Translations under genes and position numbers: made by a program
Notes under the pieces: generated by a model
What the model was told of the DNA's origin: nothing
Databases searched by the model: none
What the model saw: only the letters and a program-made list of their open reading frames with translations
In this document: piece after piece, positions 1 to 7,520 of the stretch
Numbering within the stretch: the stretch's first letter is position 1
Layout of the letters: every line of letters begins with the position of its first letter
Origin: Thermoanaerobaculia bacterium
GTDB taxonomy: Bacteria; Acidobacteriota; Thermoanaerobaculia; UBA5066
Assembly: GCA_022071945.1 (NCBI GenBank)
Contig: JAJVIN010000049.1
Location: forward strand, 1 to 53,931
Reading direction: 5' to 3'
DNA: 53,931 nt

Positions 1-450
1 TCAGTACGGAACATCGAAGTCGTCATCCGGGTCGCCGGGCGGTAGGGGATCTCGAGGGATGTTGGATTCCGCCCCGAAGGCTTCATTGAAGTCCACCTTC
101 AATCGCATCAGGGTGACGAGCTTCCCCATCTCCTCTTCGATCGCCAAGTCCACATCCTCCTCCTTCTCCGCGCCCAAGAGCATCCAAATCCGGGCCGTCT
201 CGCCGATGCTCTCGACGTCCCGAAGTCTTGCAGCCGCCAGGTCCCGAGCGTCCAGACTCCTGGCCACATCAAGGAGCCGGCGCCATGCCGCCTGCAGCGT
301 CTCGCGGTCTCGGGGGCGGTCAGGCGTGGCCATGACTTCGGCCGCAAACCGGAGGAGTTCCTGGAGCGTCGCTTCCTCGGCACCCTCCGGGTTCTGAATG
401 CGGCGAAAACTCAGCCCTTCGGGGACGTAACCGTCTGAGTCCACGGTCAC
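1..450 (-). CDS. Hypothetical protein, 149 aa, translationally coupled
   Basis: This is the last gene of the leftward run inside the window; its stop codon occupies positions 1-3. The GTG start at 450-448 overlaps the TGA of the preceding gene (GTGA) and is preceded by a GAGGA ribosome site. The longer open frame to 522 is therefore unlikely to be used. The protein is acidic, with predicted helices in the middle and a Pro/Asp-rich tail ending DPDDDFDVPY. I recognise no domain. Its coupling to a small ribbon-helix-helix-like gene suggests both belong to the element's late or accessory operon. Confidence 0.6.
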   Translation of the reverse strand: MTVDSDGYVPEGLSFRRIQNPEGAEEATLQELLRFAAEVMATPDRPRDRETLQAAWRRLLDVARSLDARDLAAARLRDVESIGETARIWMLLGAEKEEDVDLAIEEEMGKLVTLMRLKVDFNEAFGAESNIPRDPLPPGDPDDDFDVPY

Positions 451-725
451 CCCCGATCCTCGTCCCTGGTCTTGATGCGATGCTGGATCCGGAGCCGGTT
501 GACGATGGCCAAGCGGATCCATTCCCCGAGGGTCTCCCCCCGTTCATCCGCTGCTTGCCGGGCGGCCTCGAGCTTCTCGGATTCGATCCGGATCAGGAAC
601 GTTGAATCGTAGGTGCGGCCTGGAGGGCGGCCTCCCTTGTTCTTCTGCGGGGTTGGTTCCGTTGCCGGCGTCTCCAGGGCGGGGATGAGCGGAGGGGGCG
701 GGGTGTGCTTCGGGGTGCGGCTCAC
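447..725 (-). CDS. Small ribbon-helix-helix-like protein
   Basis: The 92-residue product has a Pro/Thr-rich N-terminal third and a C-terminal segment (STFLIRIESEKLEAARQAAD, then GETLGEWIRLAI) that reads like a beta strand plus two helices of the ribbon-helix-helix fold used by plasmid and phage DNA-binding proteins. I chose the GTG at 725 because AAGGA lies 10 bases upstream. The frame also runs to a TTG at 776, but that TTG lies inside a -35-like TTGACG. The gene ends by overlapping the next gene by four bases. A role in autoregulation or partition-like DNA binding is inference. Confidence 0.55.
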   Translation of the reverse strand: MSRTPKHTPPPPLIPALETPATEPTPQKNKGGRPPGRTYDSTFLIRIESEKLEAARQAADERGETLGEWIRLAIVNRLRIQHRIKTRDEDRG

Positions 726-747
726 CTTCTTCTGTTCCTTCGGAAAA

Positions 748-1033
748 AGGCTAGCCGCTCTATTCAAACCCGTCAAGCGGCGTTCCTGTATACCCAGAAA
801 CTGTCGGGACCAGAAACACTGTGCACGATGTATCGGTATGTCGAGAAACGCCGCTCATTCCGCGAACGAAAAGGACGTTGGCACGAATCATGATTTGACA
901 TAATTGATATTATCGGACGTGCACATCGATTTCCAGGCGTTTTCTACGTCTTTTTGGATATACCGATTCTTCATGGCTGAAGCATACCACCAAACCACGG
1001 CCGTTCACGGAGACCGCCAGTCTGTTCACGGAG
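748..1033. promoter_or_regulatory. AT-rich intergenic region with a possible leftward promoter and paired direct repeats
   Basis: This stretch between the sigma-like gene and the ribbon-helix-helix gene has lower GC than its surroundings. On the minus strand TTGACG at 776-771 and TAGCCT at 753-748 are separated by 17 bases and could drive the gene starting at 725. The decamer GTTCACGGAG occurs twice, at 1003-1012 and 1024-1033, 21 bases or two helical turns apart, overlapping the stop of the sigma-like gene. No coding signal is convincing between 777 and 1025. Confidence 0.35.
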
Positions 1034-1562
1034 GGCCGCCCCGCCTGTTCGCGCGTGTCTTCTGGACGAGCTGGCGGAGCCTGGCCAGGGCGGGGGCTTC
1101 CAGTTGGCTCACGCGAGTCCGGGTGAGCCCCATGGCGGCGGCAACCTCCCGTTGAGTCCTCTCCTGCCCGTCCTCGAGGCCGAAGCGGAGCACGAGAATC
1201 CGCCGTTGACGTTCCGGAAGGCGGGCTAGGAGTGCGGCGGCCTGCAGACCGAGAAGGCGGTCCGTCTCGCGGGGGTGGTGTGCCAGCTCGGGGCGCTCAC
1301 GCTCTTCGCCGTCCTCTCCCGGAATCGGAATCGTGAGGGGAACCTCTGTGCCTCTGCCACGCTGGCGGAGAGTCTCCGCAAGGCAAGCCCGCTCGATCAG
1401 GCGGCCGGCGAACGCAGGGAAGCGGCCTCGGGCGGGGTCGAATTCGCGTTCTGCCCGGGCGAGGGCGGCGAGGGCTTCCCCCGTAACAGCCTCTTCATCC
1501 GGCGCGTGATACCGGCGGGCGATGTGGAAGGCGAGCCCGAGATGATCCTCAGCGAGAGTCAT
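1026..1562 (-). CDS. Sigma-70-like RNA polymerase sigma factor of the element
   Basis: The 178-residue product has an N-terminal region resembling sigma region 2 (about residues 5-70, including EFDPARGRFPAFAGRLIERA) and a C-terminal region 4 helix-turn-helix (about residues 110-165: LPERQRRILVLRFGL, then TQREVAAAMGLTRTRVSQLE). No region 1.1 or 3 is evident, so it is shorter than housekeeping sigma factors and close to the ECF or phage-type size. It starts at 1562 and overlaps the upstream gene by 14 bases, so it is in the element's leftward operon. It could redirect host polymerase to element promoters; the target promoters cannot be identified from sequence alone. Confidence 0.8.
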   Translation of the reverse strand: MTLAEDHLGLAFHIARRYHAPDEEAVTGEALAALARAEREFDPARGRFPAFAGRLIERACLAETLRQRGRGTEVPLTIPIPGEDGEERERPELAHHPRETDRLLGLQAAALLARLPERQRRILVLRFGLEDGQERTQREVAAAMGLTRTRVSQLEAPALARLRQLVQKTRANRRGGPP

Positions 1563-1764
1563 TCAGCTTCGGCTCGCCCGTCGGTTCCTGTTCAGGCGCT
1601 CGAGGCCGGCGAGCGGCCGGGCCAGGCGCGGCCAGCCGGAGAATGGCCATCCCGGCCGCGAAGGCCCGAACGAGCGTTTCTTGGATCGGCAGGCCGTGCT
1701 CTTGCGCCCGGTCCCGGATCTCTTTCAGGGTTTGCCCGTCAACCTCGAGGGTGAGCTTCATCAT
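1549..1764 (-). CDS. Hypothetical small protein, possible ribbon-helix-helix
   Basis: The 71-residue product starts at the first of two adjacent ATG codons, at 1764, which overlaps the TGA of the upstream gene; GGAGGA lies just before. It begins MMKLTLEVDGQTLKEIRDRA and continues with a second helix (IQETLVRAFAAGMAIL), a short strand followed by two helices as in small DNA-binding proteins. The tail is rich in Pro, Ala and Glu. It overlaps the sigma-like gene by 14 bases, so the two are probably co-translated. An anti-sigma or regulatory partner role is conceivable but only by position. Confidence 0.5.
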   Translation of the reverse strand: MMKLTLEVDGQTLKEIRDRAQEHGLPIQETLVRAFAAGMAILRLAAPGPAARRPRAPEQEPTGEPKLNDSR

Positions 1765-2249
1765 TCCTCCGCCAACCGCTCGAGCGCTCGCCCGGCGGCT
1801 TCTGACGCACCCGGGAAGGGTGCGATCGCCCGGACGAGGGCCTCTTCGATACGTGCCCACTCCGGGCCTTCCAAGAACTCCCTGGCCGTCGCGGTTCGGT
1901 CCGTGTTTACCCTGTGAAGCAGCCCGACGAGATCGGCCAGGACCTTGATTGCGGCCAGCGCGGCCCGGAAGTCGCCACCCTTCTCTGCTTTCTCGCGGAG
2001 CCGGGCGGCATCGGACTCGAGGCTCCGAATCTTCTCCGCCAGCGATTCGGCCCGGGCGATGTCACGGGCTGCAGGGAGGACGGTGAGCCCCTTCGGGACG
2101 TGCGGCTTGTGGCGTTCGATGGCGGAGCGGGTGACGGTCCGGAAGCGGTTCGAAACGGACCGCGATGAGCCGCCGGTCCGAATCAGTTCCACGTCTATCT
2201 CATCTCGGTCCGGGCTTCTGCAGACGGTACACGGCCGGCCGGTTGCCAT
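1761..2249 (-). CDS. Phage/element-type protein with CxxC and helix-turn-helix-like N-terminus
   Basis: The 162-residue product begins with GRPCTVCRSPDRDEIDVELI and continues SSRSVSNRF then RSAIERHKPHV. This CxxC-DEID-HTH-RH pattern is common in small proteins of phages and integrated elements, where it looks like a DNA-binding head. The rest is helical, probably coiled coil (about residues 65-95), and ends with a Leu/Ala/Glu-rich helix. Start at 2249 has AAGGGACGG upstream. Similar proteins are sometimes annotated as small terminase-like, but nothing here proves packaging. Confidence 0.55.
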   Translation of the reverse strand: MATGRPCTVCRSPDRDEIDVELIRTGGSSRSVSNRFRTVTRSAIERHKPHVPKGLTVLPAARDIARAESLAEKIRSLESDAARLREKAEKGGDFRAALAAIKVLADLVGLLHRVNTDRTATAREFLEGPEWARIEEALVRAIAPFPGASEAAGRALERLAEE

Positions 2250-2311
2250 GTCGTCACCGTCCCTTCGTGGCGCCGGCCCGAAAGGTCTCCTTCGCGACGG
2301 TCGCCTTCATG

Positions 2312-2503
2312 TCAGTAGCCATCTATCGGGAGGGTGAACCTCCACCGCCTCGCCAATCTGGTCTGAGCCTCAGCGCTGCCGGCCTCGGCCGCGTTGGCTT
2401 CCGCTGTGGCCAGAGCGAGCGCGGCTTCCGCTTGTCGTACCTCGGTCTCGAGAGGGTGCGGAGGAGGGAGGGTGTTCGGGGCTTTGAAGGGGGTGGTGTC
2501 CAT
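2312..2503 (-). CDS. Small coiled-coil hypothetical protein
   Basis: The 63-residue product starts at the ATG at 2503, preceded by AAAGGA at a good distance; the longer frame to 2569 lacks such a site. The central region is an Ala/Glu-rich helix (VRQAEAALALATAEANAAEA) typical of a coiled coil. No known family is recognised. It stands alone between two gene groups, with about 60 bases on one side and 90 on the other. Confidence 0.45.
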   Translation of the reverse strand: MDTTPFKAPNTLPPPHPLETEVRQAEAALALATAEANAAEAGSAEAQTRLARRWRFTLPIDGY

Positions 2504-2596
2504 CTGAATCCTTTCTGTGTGTCGGGCAGAGCCCGGAGAGGGTGGCGATCTGTGCGCACGGGAGGCCATCCCGGCACAGGGCGGTGCAGTAACGGG

Positions 2597-2977
2597 TCAG
2601 TTGATCTCCCCGCCCGTCGCGGCGGAGATCACGCGGCCGGCCATGGTCAGCAAGGCCCCGGCGTATTCCCTGCCGTCTTCCGGGACCGGTTCGTCTCCCA
2701 AGCTGTTCACCAGGGAACCCAGTTCATCGAACTCGAGCCAGTTTTGGATGAAGGTCTCGGCGGAGGAGACAACGAGCGGCGTCAGCACGATGGCGAACGC
2801 GTTCCCGAGGCGGACTTCTTCCGTCAGGCCGGAGAATCTGTTGACGGCCGTGAGATATCGCAGGAGCCGTTCTTCCGCGAGGCCGCGATGGAAGGGGCAG
2901 AGCGTGCCACCCATCCGCGACCGGGGCGCACGGCACGGCCGGCTGGTATTCAGTGTGATGGCGGTACAGGTCTTCAT
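2597..2977 (-). CDS. Hypothetical protein with N-terminal Cys/His knuckle
   Basis: The 126-residue product opens with four spaced metal-type residues: Cys4, Cys15, Cys27 and His30 (CTAITLNTSRPC, then LCPFH). This is like the small CxxT..G.xC..CxxH motif proteins (DUF5763-like) seen in phages and islands. The rest is a helical domain without recognised motifs. The ATG follows directly after the stop of the upstream zinc-finger gene (TGAATG), which indicates translational coupling. Nucleic-acid binding is a reasonable guess. Confidence 0.5.
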   Translation of the reverse strand: MKTCTAITLNTSRPCRAPRSRMGGTLCPFHRGLAEERLLRYLTAVNRFSGLTEEVRLGNAFAIVLTPLVVSSAETFIQNWLEFDELGSLVNSLGDEPVPEDGREYAGALLTMAGRVISAATGGEIN

Positions 2978-3307
2978 TCAGCGCGCCTCCCCGTGGCGGA
3001 AGCACGCTCGGCAATGCGCATCCCCCCGGGCGGTCACGTGCCAGTCGGTTCGGCCACAGGTCGGGCACGGGGTCGACCGGAGCCGGGCCTCCGTCCGCTT
3101 CCGGCGTTCCTCTCGCCGGCGGGTGAGTTCCTCGAGGGGAACAACCTTCCGGGCGGCCCGGAAGCATGGGTCACAGAGAAGCTCGTTCGGGGTGACGGGT
3201 TGGCGGCAGTCGAGACAGACGGGAGCCGTGTCACCGGCCGCGACGTGGTGCCTCTCGGGCTCAAGGGCGGCCAGGGCGTTTAGGTAGGAGGAAGCGAACG
3301 GGCTCAT
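2978..3307 (-). CDS. Small zinc-ribbon-type protein with four CxxC pairs
   Basis: The 109-residue product contains CLDC, CDPC, CPTC and CRAC, enough for two zinc sites, separated by a basic helix (LTRRREERRKRTEARLR). The first pair set lies at about residues 31-50 and the second at about 80-105. The start ATG overlaps the TGA of the DUF3987 gene (ATGA at 3307-3304). The arrangement suggests a nucleic-acid-binding accessory to the replication genes directly upstream. Confidence 0.6.
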   Translation of the reverse strand: MSPFASSYLNALAALEPERHHVAAGDTAPVCLDCRQPVTPNELLCDPCFRAARKVVPLEELTRRREERRKRTEARLRSTPCPTCGRTDWHVTARGDAHCRACFRHGEAR

Positions 3308-4887
3308 GCGGCCTCTTGCTCTCTGGCTAGGATTGGGTGAAGGCGGATGACAGACTTCGGTCTTCCCCCGTTCTCGTCGCTACTCGTGAGGCGGACCCAA
3401 CCGAGGGCCTCGAGCCGCTGGAGTCCGGCCATCACAACGCCGCGACTGGCAAGGCCCTCCCACTCGTTCCGGTAGATTTCCCGGGGGCTCATGCCGTCGA
3501 AGATGTCGCCCCGCTTGATCCGCGTGGCGATGTCGTGAGCGGCGGTCGTGGCACGGGCCAGCTCGCAGGAGTAGACCTTCCGGGCGTGAGCCTCGAGGTA
3601 GTCACACCACGCGGCGGCCATCAGGGCGGAGCGGGCCGTGACCCCTCCTCCGGGATGCGTCCCAGAGACGCGGGCCATCGCGTCGAACACGAGGGCCAGC
3701 TTCGGCATGAGAGAGCGGTACTTGGCCAGGTGCTGAGTGAAGGCCGGTGTTTCGGCGGCCTCCGGGGCGCGGAGCCGGCCCTCAAGCCGGGTCAGCCACG
3801 GGGCGAAGATGTCCTGAGCGTCCGGGGCGAGGCGAAGGAAGGGAATCTCCCCTTCGAAGCCGGATTCACAACCGATGTCCTCCGGGGCGACTGAGTCAAG
3901 GGCCTCATAGACCGAGTAAGCGTTCTGGCGGGCCTCTCGATTCGGCCAGCGGTCGACGTACCGCCATTCACCGAACGAGTCGGGCCACACCAAGAGCTGG
4001 AAGCGCGGGAGGAGCCCGTCCGCCTGTCTCTGGTCTACCGTTCCCTTGACGTACGGTTCGAGCCGGGCCGGCTGGATCCCTCCGAGAATCGACAGGCAGA
4101 GGGCCTCAACGCGGACCTTCCCGCGCCCAATGCGGTCGACGTCGAACCCGCCGAGTCCGTTCCACCCCTCGAGGTAGAACGCCTGATCTTGAAGCCGGTC
4201 GTCTCGCTCGAGTCCCTTCAGGAAGCCGGTCAGCTCATCCCGAACGATCCCGATTCCGCGTGGGTTCTCGCTCAGGAGTTCGCCGATCTTCTCGATCGTG
4301 CCGTCACTCGTCGTGTAGCGGCGTTCCTTCGCGGGGGCGGAGCAAACCAGTTCGGCCAGCCGCTTCTGTTCCGTCTCGAGAGCCTCCCGGTTCCCCGCCT
4401 TCGCGGCCTTCTTCATGGCGTCCTTGATCGCGTCCCTCTGCGCGCTCTCGGCGGCCTGAGCGGCCATGTGTGCGGCCAGGGCGGCCTCATGTTCGCGCCG
4501 TGCCCGGCCGGCCAGGAAGCCCAGCGGGGCGGTAGCGGCGGCCAGGGCGGGGGTCTTCATCACTCCAGGCGGCCCGACGATGGCGCCCCATGAGTGAGCC
4601 GTCACCGTCCAGTCGTCTTGACGCTTCGGCCGGATCCCGAAGGACCTGCCGATGACGATTCCGAGAGCGACGAGGGCGGGAATGACAACGAACTCGAGAG
4701 GGATCTGGACGCGTTCTGCGATGTCACAAAGCCACGGACGGAGCGGGCCGGGAACGAGGGATTCGGGCAGGGCCGGGACGGGCTCACTCGACGGAGGAAG
4801 CGGAGCGGGCGGCCCGGCTGGCCACGCTGGCGGAGGGGGTGCGGCCTGCGTGCGCAAGCGGTCGAATTCCGGGAGGGCGTCAGCCAT
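3304..4887 (-). CDS. DUF3987-family ATPase, probable replicative helicase/primase partner
   Basis: The 527-residue product carries a Walker A motif GPPGVMKT (about residue 105) and a Walker B-like GIGIVRDEL (about residue 215), followed by the conserved DUF3987 core (ILGGIQPARL and GLLPRFQLLVWPD). DUF3987 proteins sit beside prim-pol proteins in phages, plasmids and satellites and act in replication initiation. I chose the ATG at 4887 because AAGGGA lies upstream; the first codons overlap the end of the primase gene by eight bases. The last bases overlap the zinc-ribbon gene. A Pro-rich linker (about residues 15-40) precedes the ATPase. Confidence 0.85.
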   Translation of the reverse strand: MADALPEFDRLRTQAAPPPPAWPAGPPAPLPPSSEPVPALPESLVPGPLRPWLCDIAERVQIPLEFVVIPALVALGIVIGRSFGIRPKRQDDWTVTAHSWGAIVGPPGVMKTPALAAATAPLGFLAGRARREHEAALAAHMAAQAAESAQRDAIKDAMKKAAKAGNREALETEQKRLAELVCSAPAKERRYTTSDGTIEKIGELLSENPRGIGIVRDELTGFLKGLERDDRLQDQAFYLEGWNGLGGFDVDRIGRGKVRVEALCLSILGGIQPARLEPYVKGTVDQRQADGLLPRFQLLVWPDSFGEWRYVDRWPNREARQNAYSVYEALDSVAPEDIGCESGFEGEIPFLRLAPDAQDIFAPWLTRLEGRLRAPEAAETPAFTQHLAKYRSLMPKLALVFDAMARVSGTHPGGGVTARSALMAAAWCDYLEAHARKVYSCELARATTAAHDIATRIKRGDIFDGMSPREIYRNEWEGLASRGVVMAGLQRLEALGWVRLTSSDENGGRPKSVIRLHPILAREQEAA

Positions 4888-5665
4888 TGCGCGTTTCCCT
4901 TCTCGCTGCCTCACGATTCGCGACCGAGCGGGCGATCGTGACCACGTCGGAATCGGGCAGAGGCGGCCGGCAACGGTCGCGGTTCCACAGCCGGAGCATC
5001 TCGAGGGTCACGTACGGGTCGACGTACCGCCGAAGGAAGTAGCCGGCCAGCCGGGTCAAGGTGGCGTTCCGGCCTCCCTCGTCGACGCCGGCGGCCACCA
5101 GGGCGGCGAACTGATCGGGCGGGGCGGCCGTCCTGGGAGACTGTGCGGCCGGGGACGTCACGAGAGCCAGGAGCCACTCGGGGGCCTCGCTGATCTCAGT
5201 TTCGAGAGGATGGAAGTCCACGTCCCAGGCGTAGACGCCGCGCTCCGCCCGGGAGGGGGCTACCACGATGTAGCCCTCGGCTGACCGGGTGTCGCATCCC
5301 GGCGCGAACCTCGCACGGTTGACGACACGACGGCCTTCTGTTGGGTTCAGGAAGAGGACGTGCGAACCGTGGCTCTGAGTGATCTGGCGAACTGTGCGGG
5401 GGAGCGGGCCGTGCTCCTTCTCGCGGTCACAGAGCCAGTCGGCGCCTTCGATCCCGTCGACGTCGAGAACCCAGAACTCCGAGCATCGAATCCCGATGTT
5501 CGAGGCCGGGTCCGCCCACATCTTGCGAATGAGCACAGGGTCCGTGGTGGCTTCGAGATGACCATTCGAGCCCGCTCGAGGGACCTTCCGCCCGGGGACG
5601 AGAGGGAAGACGGGCCATCCAAGCTTCTCGGCATAGGCCAGGGCGGCGGGGAGCATCTCGCTCAT
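4880..5665 (-). CDS. Bifunctional DNA primase/polymerase (prim-pol) protein
   Basis: The 261-residue product shows the prim-pol fold: ALAYAEKLGWPVFPL near the N-terminus, NIGIR, the metal-binding VLDVDG (about residue 70), SHGSHVLF and the EGYIVVAPS strand. The C-terminal part (GRNATLTRLAGYFLRR, then LWNRDRCRPPLPDSDV) matches the PriCT-1 helical domain. Such proteins make primers and extend them for replication of mobile elements. The start at 5665 overlaps the TGA of the previous gene, and the end overlaps the DUF3987 gene, so primase and ATPase are made together. Confidence 0.88.
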   Translation of the reverse strand: MSEMLPAALAYAEKLGWPVFPLVPGRKVPRAGSNGHLEATTDPVLIRKMWADPASNIGIRCSEFWVLDVDGIEGADWLCDREKEHGPLPRTVRQITQSHGSHVLFLNPTEGRRVVNRARFAPGCDTRSAEGYIVVAPSRAERGVYAWDVDFHPLETEISEAPEWLLALVTSPAAQSPRTAAPPDQFAALVAAGVDEGGRNATLTRLAGYFLRRYVDPYVTLEMLRLWNRDRCRPPLPDSDVVTIARSVANREAARRETRNG

Positions 5666-5949
5666 GCATCCCCCCACGCGCGGCGTTCGGGTTGCTCACT
5701 CGCTGCCGTTGCAGACGAGAGAAGGCTTCTCCAGTCCTCGAGTCCGCAGTGATCGGCGAGCCAGCGGGCCATGCCGATGAGGGTAGCCACGGCGGCGGCC
5801 TCGATCGCGGGTTCCACCGGCGGCCGTCGAAAAGGGATGATGCGGGCGGGGACGGAACACGGTAGACTCAGCGCGTCGGTTCCGCCCTTGTGTTCTGAGC
5901 CCTGCCGCAGTAGCCACTGTAGCGGGGCTCTTCGGTTTTCTGGCTTCAT
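5662..5949 (-). CDS. Hypothetical protein between AlpA-like regulator and primase
   Basis: The 95-residue product starts at the ATG at 5949, overlapping the TGA of the AlpA-like gene, and its stop overlaps the primase start. The longer open frame to 6351 runs through the AlpA-like gene and is not real. The protein has a basic N-terminal part, a hydrophobic helix (IEAAAVATLIGMARWLADHC) and a Ser/Ala/Glu tail. No family is recognised. Its fixed position inside the replication operon suggests a link to primase function or its timing. Confidence 0.5.
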   Translation of the reverse strand: MKPENRRAPLQWLLRQGSEHKGGTDALSLPCSVPARIIPFRRPPVEPAIEAAAVATLIGMARWLADHCGLEDWRSLLSSATAASEQPERRAWGDA

Positions 5950-6170
5950 GCTGCGGCTTCCGGCTTCGGGTATTCGGACGTGCTCTGGTAGCGGGGACGG
6001 GACTTGGCCCATTCCATGACTTCGGCCGGGACGTAGCGAATACGCCGGCCTAGTTTCAGAAATGGCGGCCCCCCGCCCCGCAGTCGCCAGATCCTCGGAG
6101 TTTGGTTTTTCACCCCCAGGGCTCTCGCCATCGTCTTTTCGTCCCATAGCTGAGGTTCGTTGCGGTTCAT
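5946..6170 (-). CDS. AlpA/MerR-type helix-turn-helix regulator or excisionase
   Basis: The 74-residue product has the layout of AlpA-like proteins: LWDEKTMARALGVKNQTPRI as the helix-turn-helix, WRLRGGGPPFLKLGRRIRY as the wing, and VPAEVMEWAKSR as the final helix. In P4-like satellites and islands such proteins switch on excision or the early operon. A near-perfect AAAGGAGG ribosome site precedes the ATG. It is the first gene of the primase run. A tandem CCCGCGAATT repeat 45-64 bases upstream is a plausible binding site. Confidence 0.8.
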   Translation of the reverse strand: MNRNEPQLWDEKTMARALGVKNQTPRIWRLRGGGPPFLKLGRRIRYVPAEVMEWAKSRPRYQSTSEYPKPEAAA

Positions 6171-6214
6171 TTCGGATCCTCCTTTGCTGACGAAGAGGCT
6201 CAGGGCACGTTTCT

Positions 6215-6234
6215 CCCGCGAATTCCCGCGAATT
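6215..6234. repeat. Tandem 10-bp direct repeat upstream of the AlpA-like gene
   Basis: CCCGCGAATT occurs twice head to tail at 6215-6224 and 6225-6234, just upstream of the AlpA-like gene and touching the stop of the next gene. The related 12-mer AATTCCCGCGAA occurs again at 7631-7642 within a coding region. One helical turn spacing fits an operator for a dimeric regulator; which protein binds is unknown. Confidence 0.4.
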
Positions 6235-6949
6235 AGGGGGAGTGGCGAACCCGATGGACGCGCCGGTGCCCCTGGCGTCGCTGAGAGCGGAACGCGGCCC
6301 TCTCACGGGCAGTGGTGTCTTCCTCTGTGTCGTCTCGGGTGATGTCGCCAAGCCATCGCTGAGTCTTTGAAGCCGGATAGAAGGTCAGGAGGTACTCCGC
6401 TGCAAGGCGTTCCGCCGCCCTCCGGCGGCGGTGTGAACCCTTCATGCGTCGAGCGCGTGCCGCCCTGGCTCCAAAGGAAATGCTGGTCCCTTCGGTGCCC
6501 TGCAATTCCAAAAGAGGCTGTATCTGAACTTCGAACGGCTCCAGGTTCACGAAGTGCATGGCCGGGGACTCGGAGACGATGGACGCGCCGCCGGTGCTGA
6601 TTTCACGCGTGAGCGCTTGCCATGCGTGGACCCAAGCAAGTCGTTCCGGGTCCGGTGATCTGCCCCGCTGATGGCGGCCGAATACGCCGTCACGCAGTCG
6701 CCACGTTGCGACTTCGATCTCCTCGAAATGGCTCAGCACATACACTCCGAGGACCTCGAGGGGCGCGCCGGTCAGTTCCATTCCCTTCAGGACGTCTCGC
6801 ATTTCGTTGACCAGGTCAATGATGTCGACGGCTGCCCGCTCGCCCCGGGAGAGGGATTCTCTCCATGCCTTGCGGGAAAGGTGGGAGCGAGACTCCGCGG
6901 CAAACACCTCGCGCTCGGATTCGGAGGGCGAGTCATCCGTTTCATCCAT
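6233..6949 (-). CDS. Hypothetical protein of the element, 238 aa
   Basis: The product starts at 6949 with an acidic head (MDETDDSPSESEREVFAAES), has a helical middle (DIIDLVNEMRDVLKGMELTG, then VYVLSHFEEIEVATWRLRDG) and a strongly basic Arg-rich tail from about residue 165 that could bind nucleic acid. No domain is recognised. About 150 bases without a gene separate it from the next gene to the right, so it may start its own transcript. That gap contains a 10-bp inverted repeat (6977-6986 and 7029-7038). Confidence 0.5.
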   Translation of the reverse strand: MDETDDSPSESEREVFAAESRSHLSRKAWRESLSRGERAAVDIIDLVNEMRDVLKGMELTGAPLEVLGVYVLSHFEEIEVATWRLRDGVFGRHQRGRSPDPERLAWVHAWQALTREISTGGASIVSESPAMHFVNLEPFEVQIQPLLELQGTEGTSISFGARAARARRMKGSHRRRRAAERLAAEYLLTFYPASKTQRWLGDITRDDTEEDTTARERAAFRSQRRQGHRRVHRVRHSP

Positions 6950-7106
6950 TCCGGTCCCCTCGTCTCCTGAGAGATACGCCCCGGGAAGCGGGAGACTCGC
7001 TTGTCAGCCGGTTCATGACGCCGGCCTATCCCGGGGCGTTCTGCGGTCATCCCGCTGGAAGATTTGCAGGCTTGATGTCGCGGTGGAATGCGAATCCCGG
7101 AGGGCC

Positions 7107-7517
7107 TCAGTTCCGGCTGGCCAGCCATTCAACTGGAACCCCCAGCGTCCGGGCCGCGTGTTCGATGAACGGACTCACATGAGGTTCCGGAAGGTTGCAA
7201 GCCCGGAGTGCGACCGCCGCCTGTTGCGCGCCCTCGGGGGCCTGGCGTAGATCCTCGAGCCCCCGAACGACGCGGTTCCAGAGGGACGGACTCAGCCCCG
7301 CGAGGGCGGGGTCATCGAAGACGATGTCCGCCTCGCCGTCTCCGGCCTCGCTGATCTCGGGCTCATGGTCGCCCTGGTCCTCGAGCAGCTCTCCCAGGGC
7401 GGCCAGCCGCGCGTCCGCCGCGGCGACCTGTTCGAAAGCGGCGTCCACGGCAGCTTCAGCCTCGAGGATTCGGGATTCGAGGATGGAGAGGGGAGCACCT
7501 GGCGGCTTGCGCTGCAT
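7107..7517 (-). CDS. Hypothetical coiled-coil protein, 136 aa
   Basis: The N-terminal third is an Ala/Glu/Leu-rich helix (SILESRILEAEAAVDAAFEQ onward to about residue 50) typical of a coiled coil. The rest contains SPSLWNRVVRGLEDLRQAPE and a mixed C-terminal half. The start at 7517 lies three bases after the stop of the preceding gene, so they share a transcript. No family is recognised. Comparable small helical proteins in islands are often regulators or partner subunits, but no role can be assigned. Confidence 0.45.
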   Translation of the reverse strand: MQRKPPGAPLSILESRILEAEAAVDAAFEQVAAADARLAALGELLEDQGDHEPEISEAGDGEADIVFDDPALAGLSPSLWNRVVRGLEDLRQAPEGAQQAAVALRACNLPEPHVSPFIEHAARTLGVPVEWLASRN

Positions 7518-7520
7518 GGC

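Noticed and set aside
895-900. Perfect TTGACA on the plus strand
   Set aside because: No matching -10 at 16-18 bases and no rightward gene follows.
1761-2249. Small terminase subunit
   Set aside because: The CxxC/HTH head is common in several small phage and island proteins, and no large terminase is in the window.
6977-7038. Perfect 10-base inverted repeat CGCCCCGGGA / TCCCGGGGCG with a 42-base loop
   Set aside because: The loop is long and there is no T-run, so it is not a typical terminator; GC-rich inverted repeats of this size are common here.
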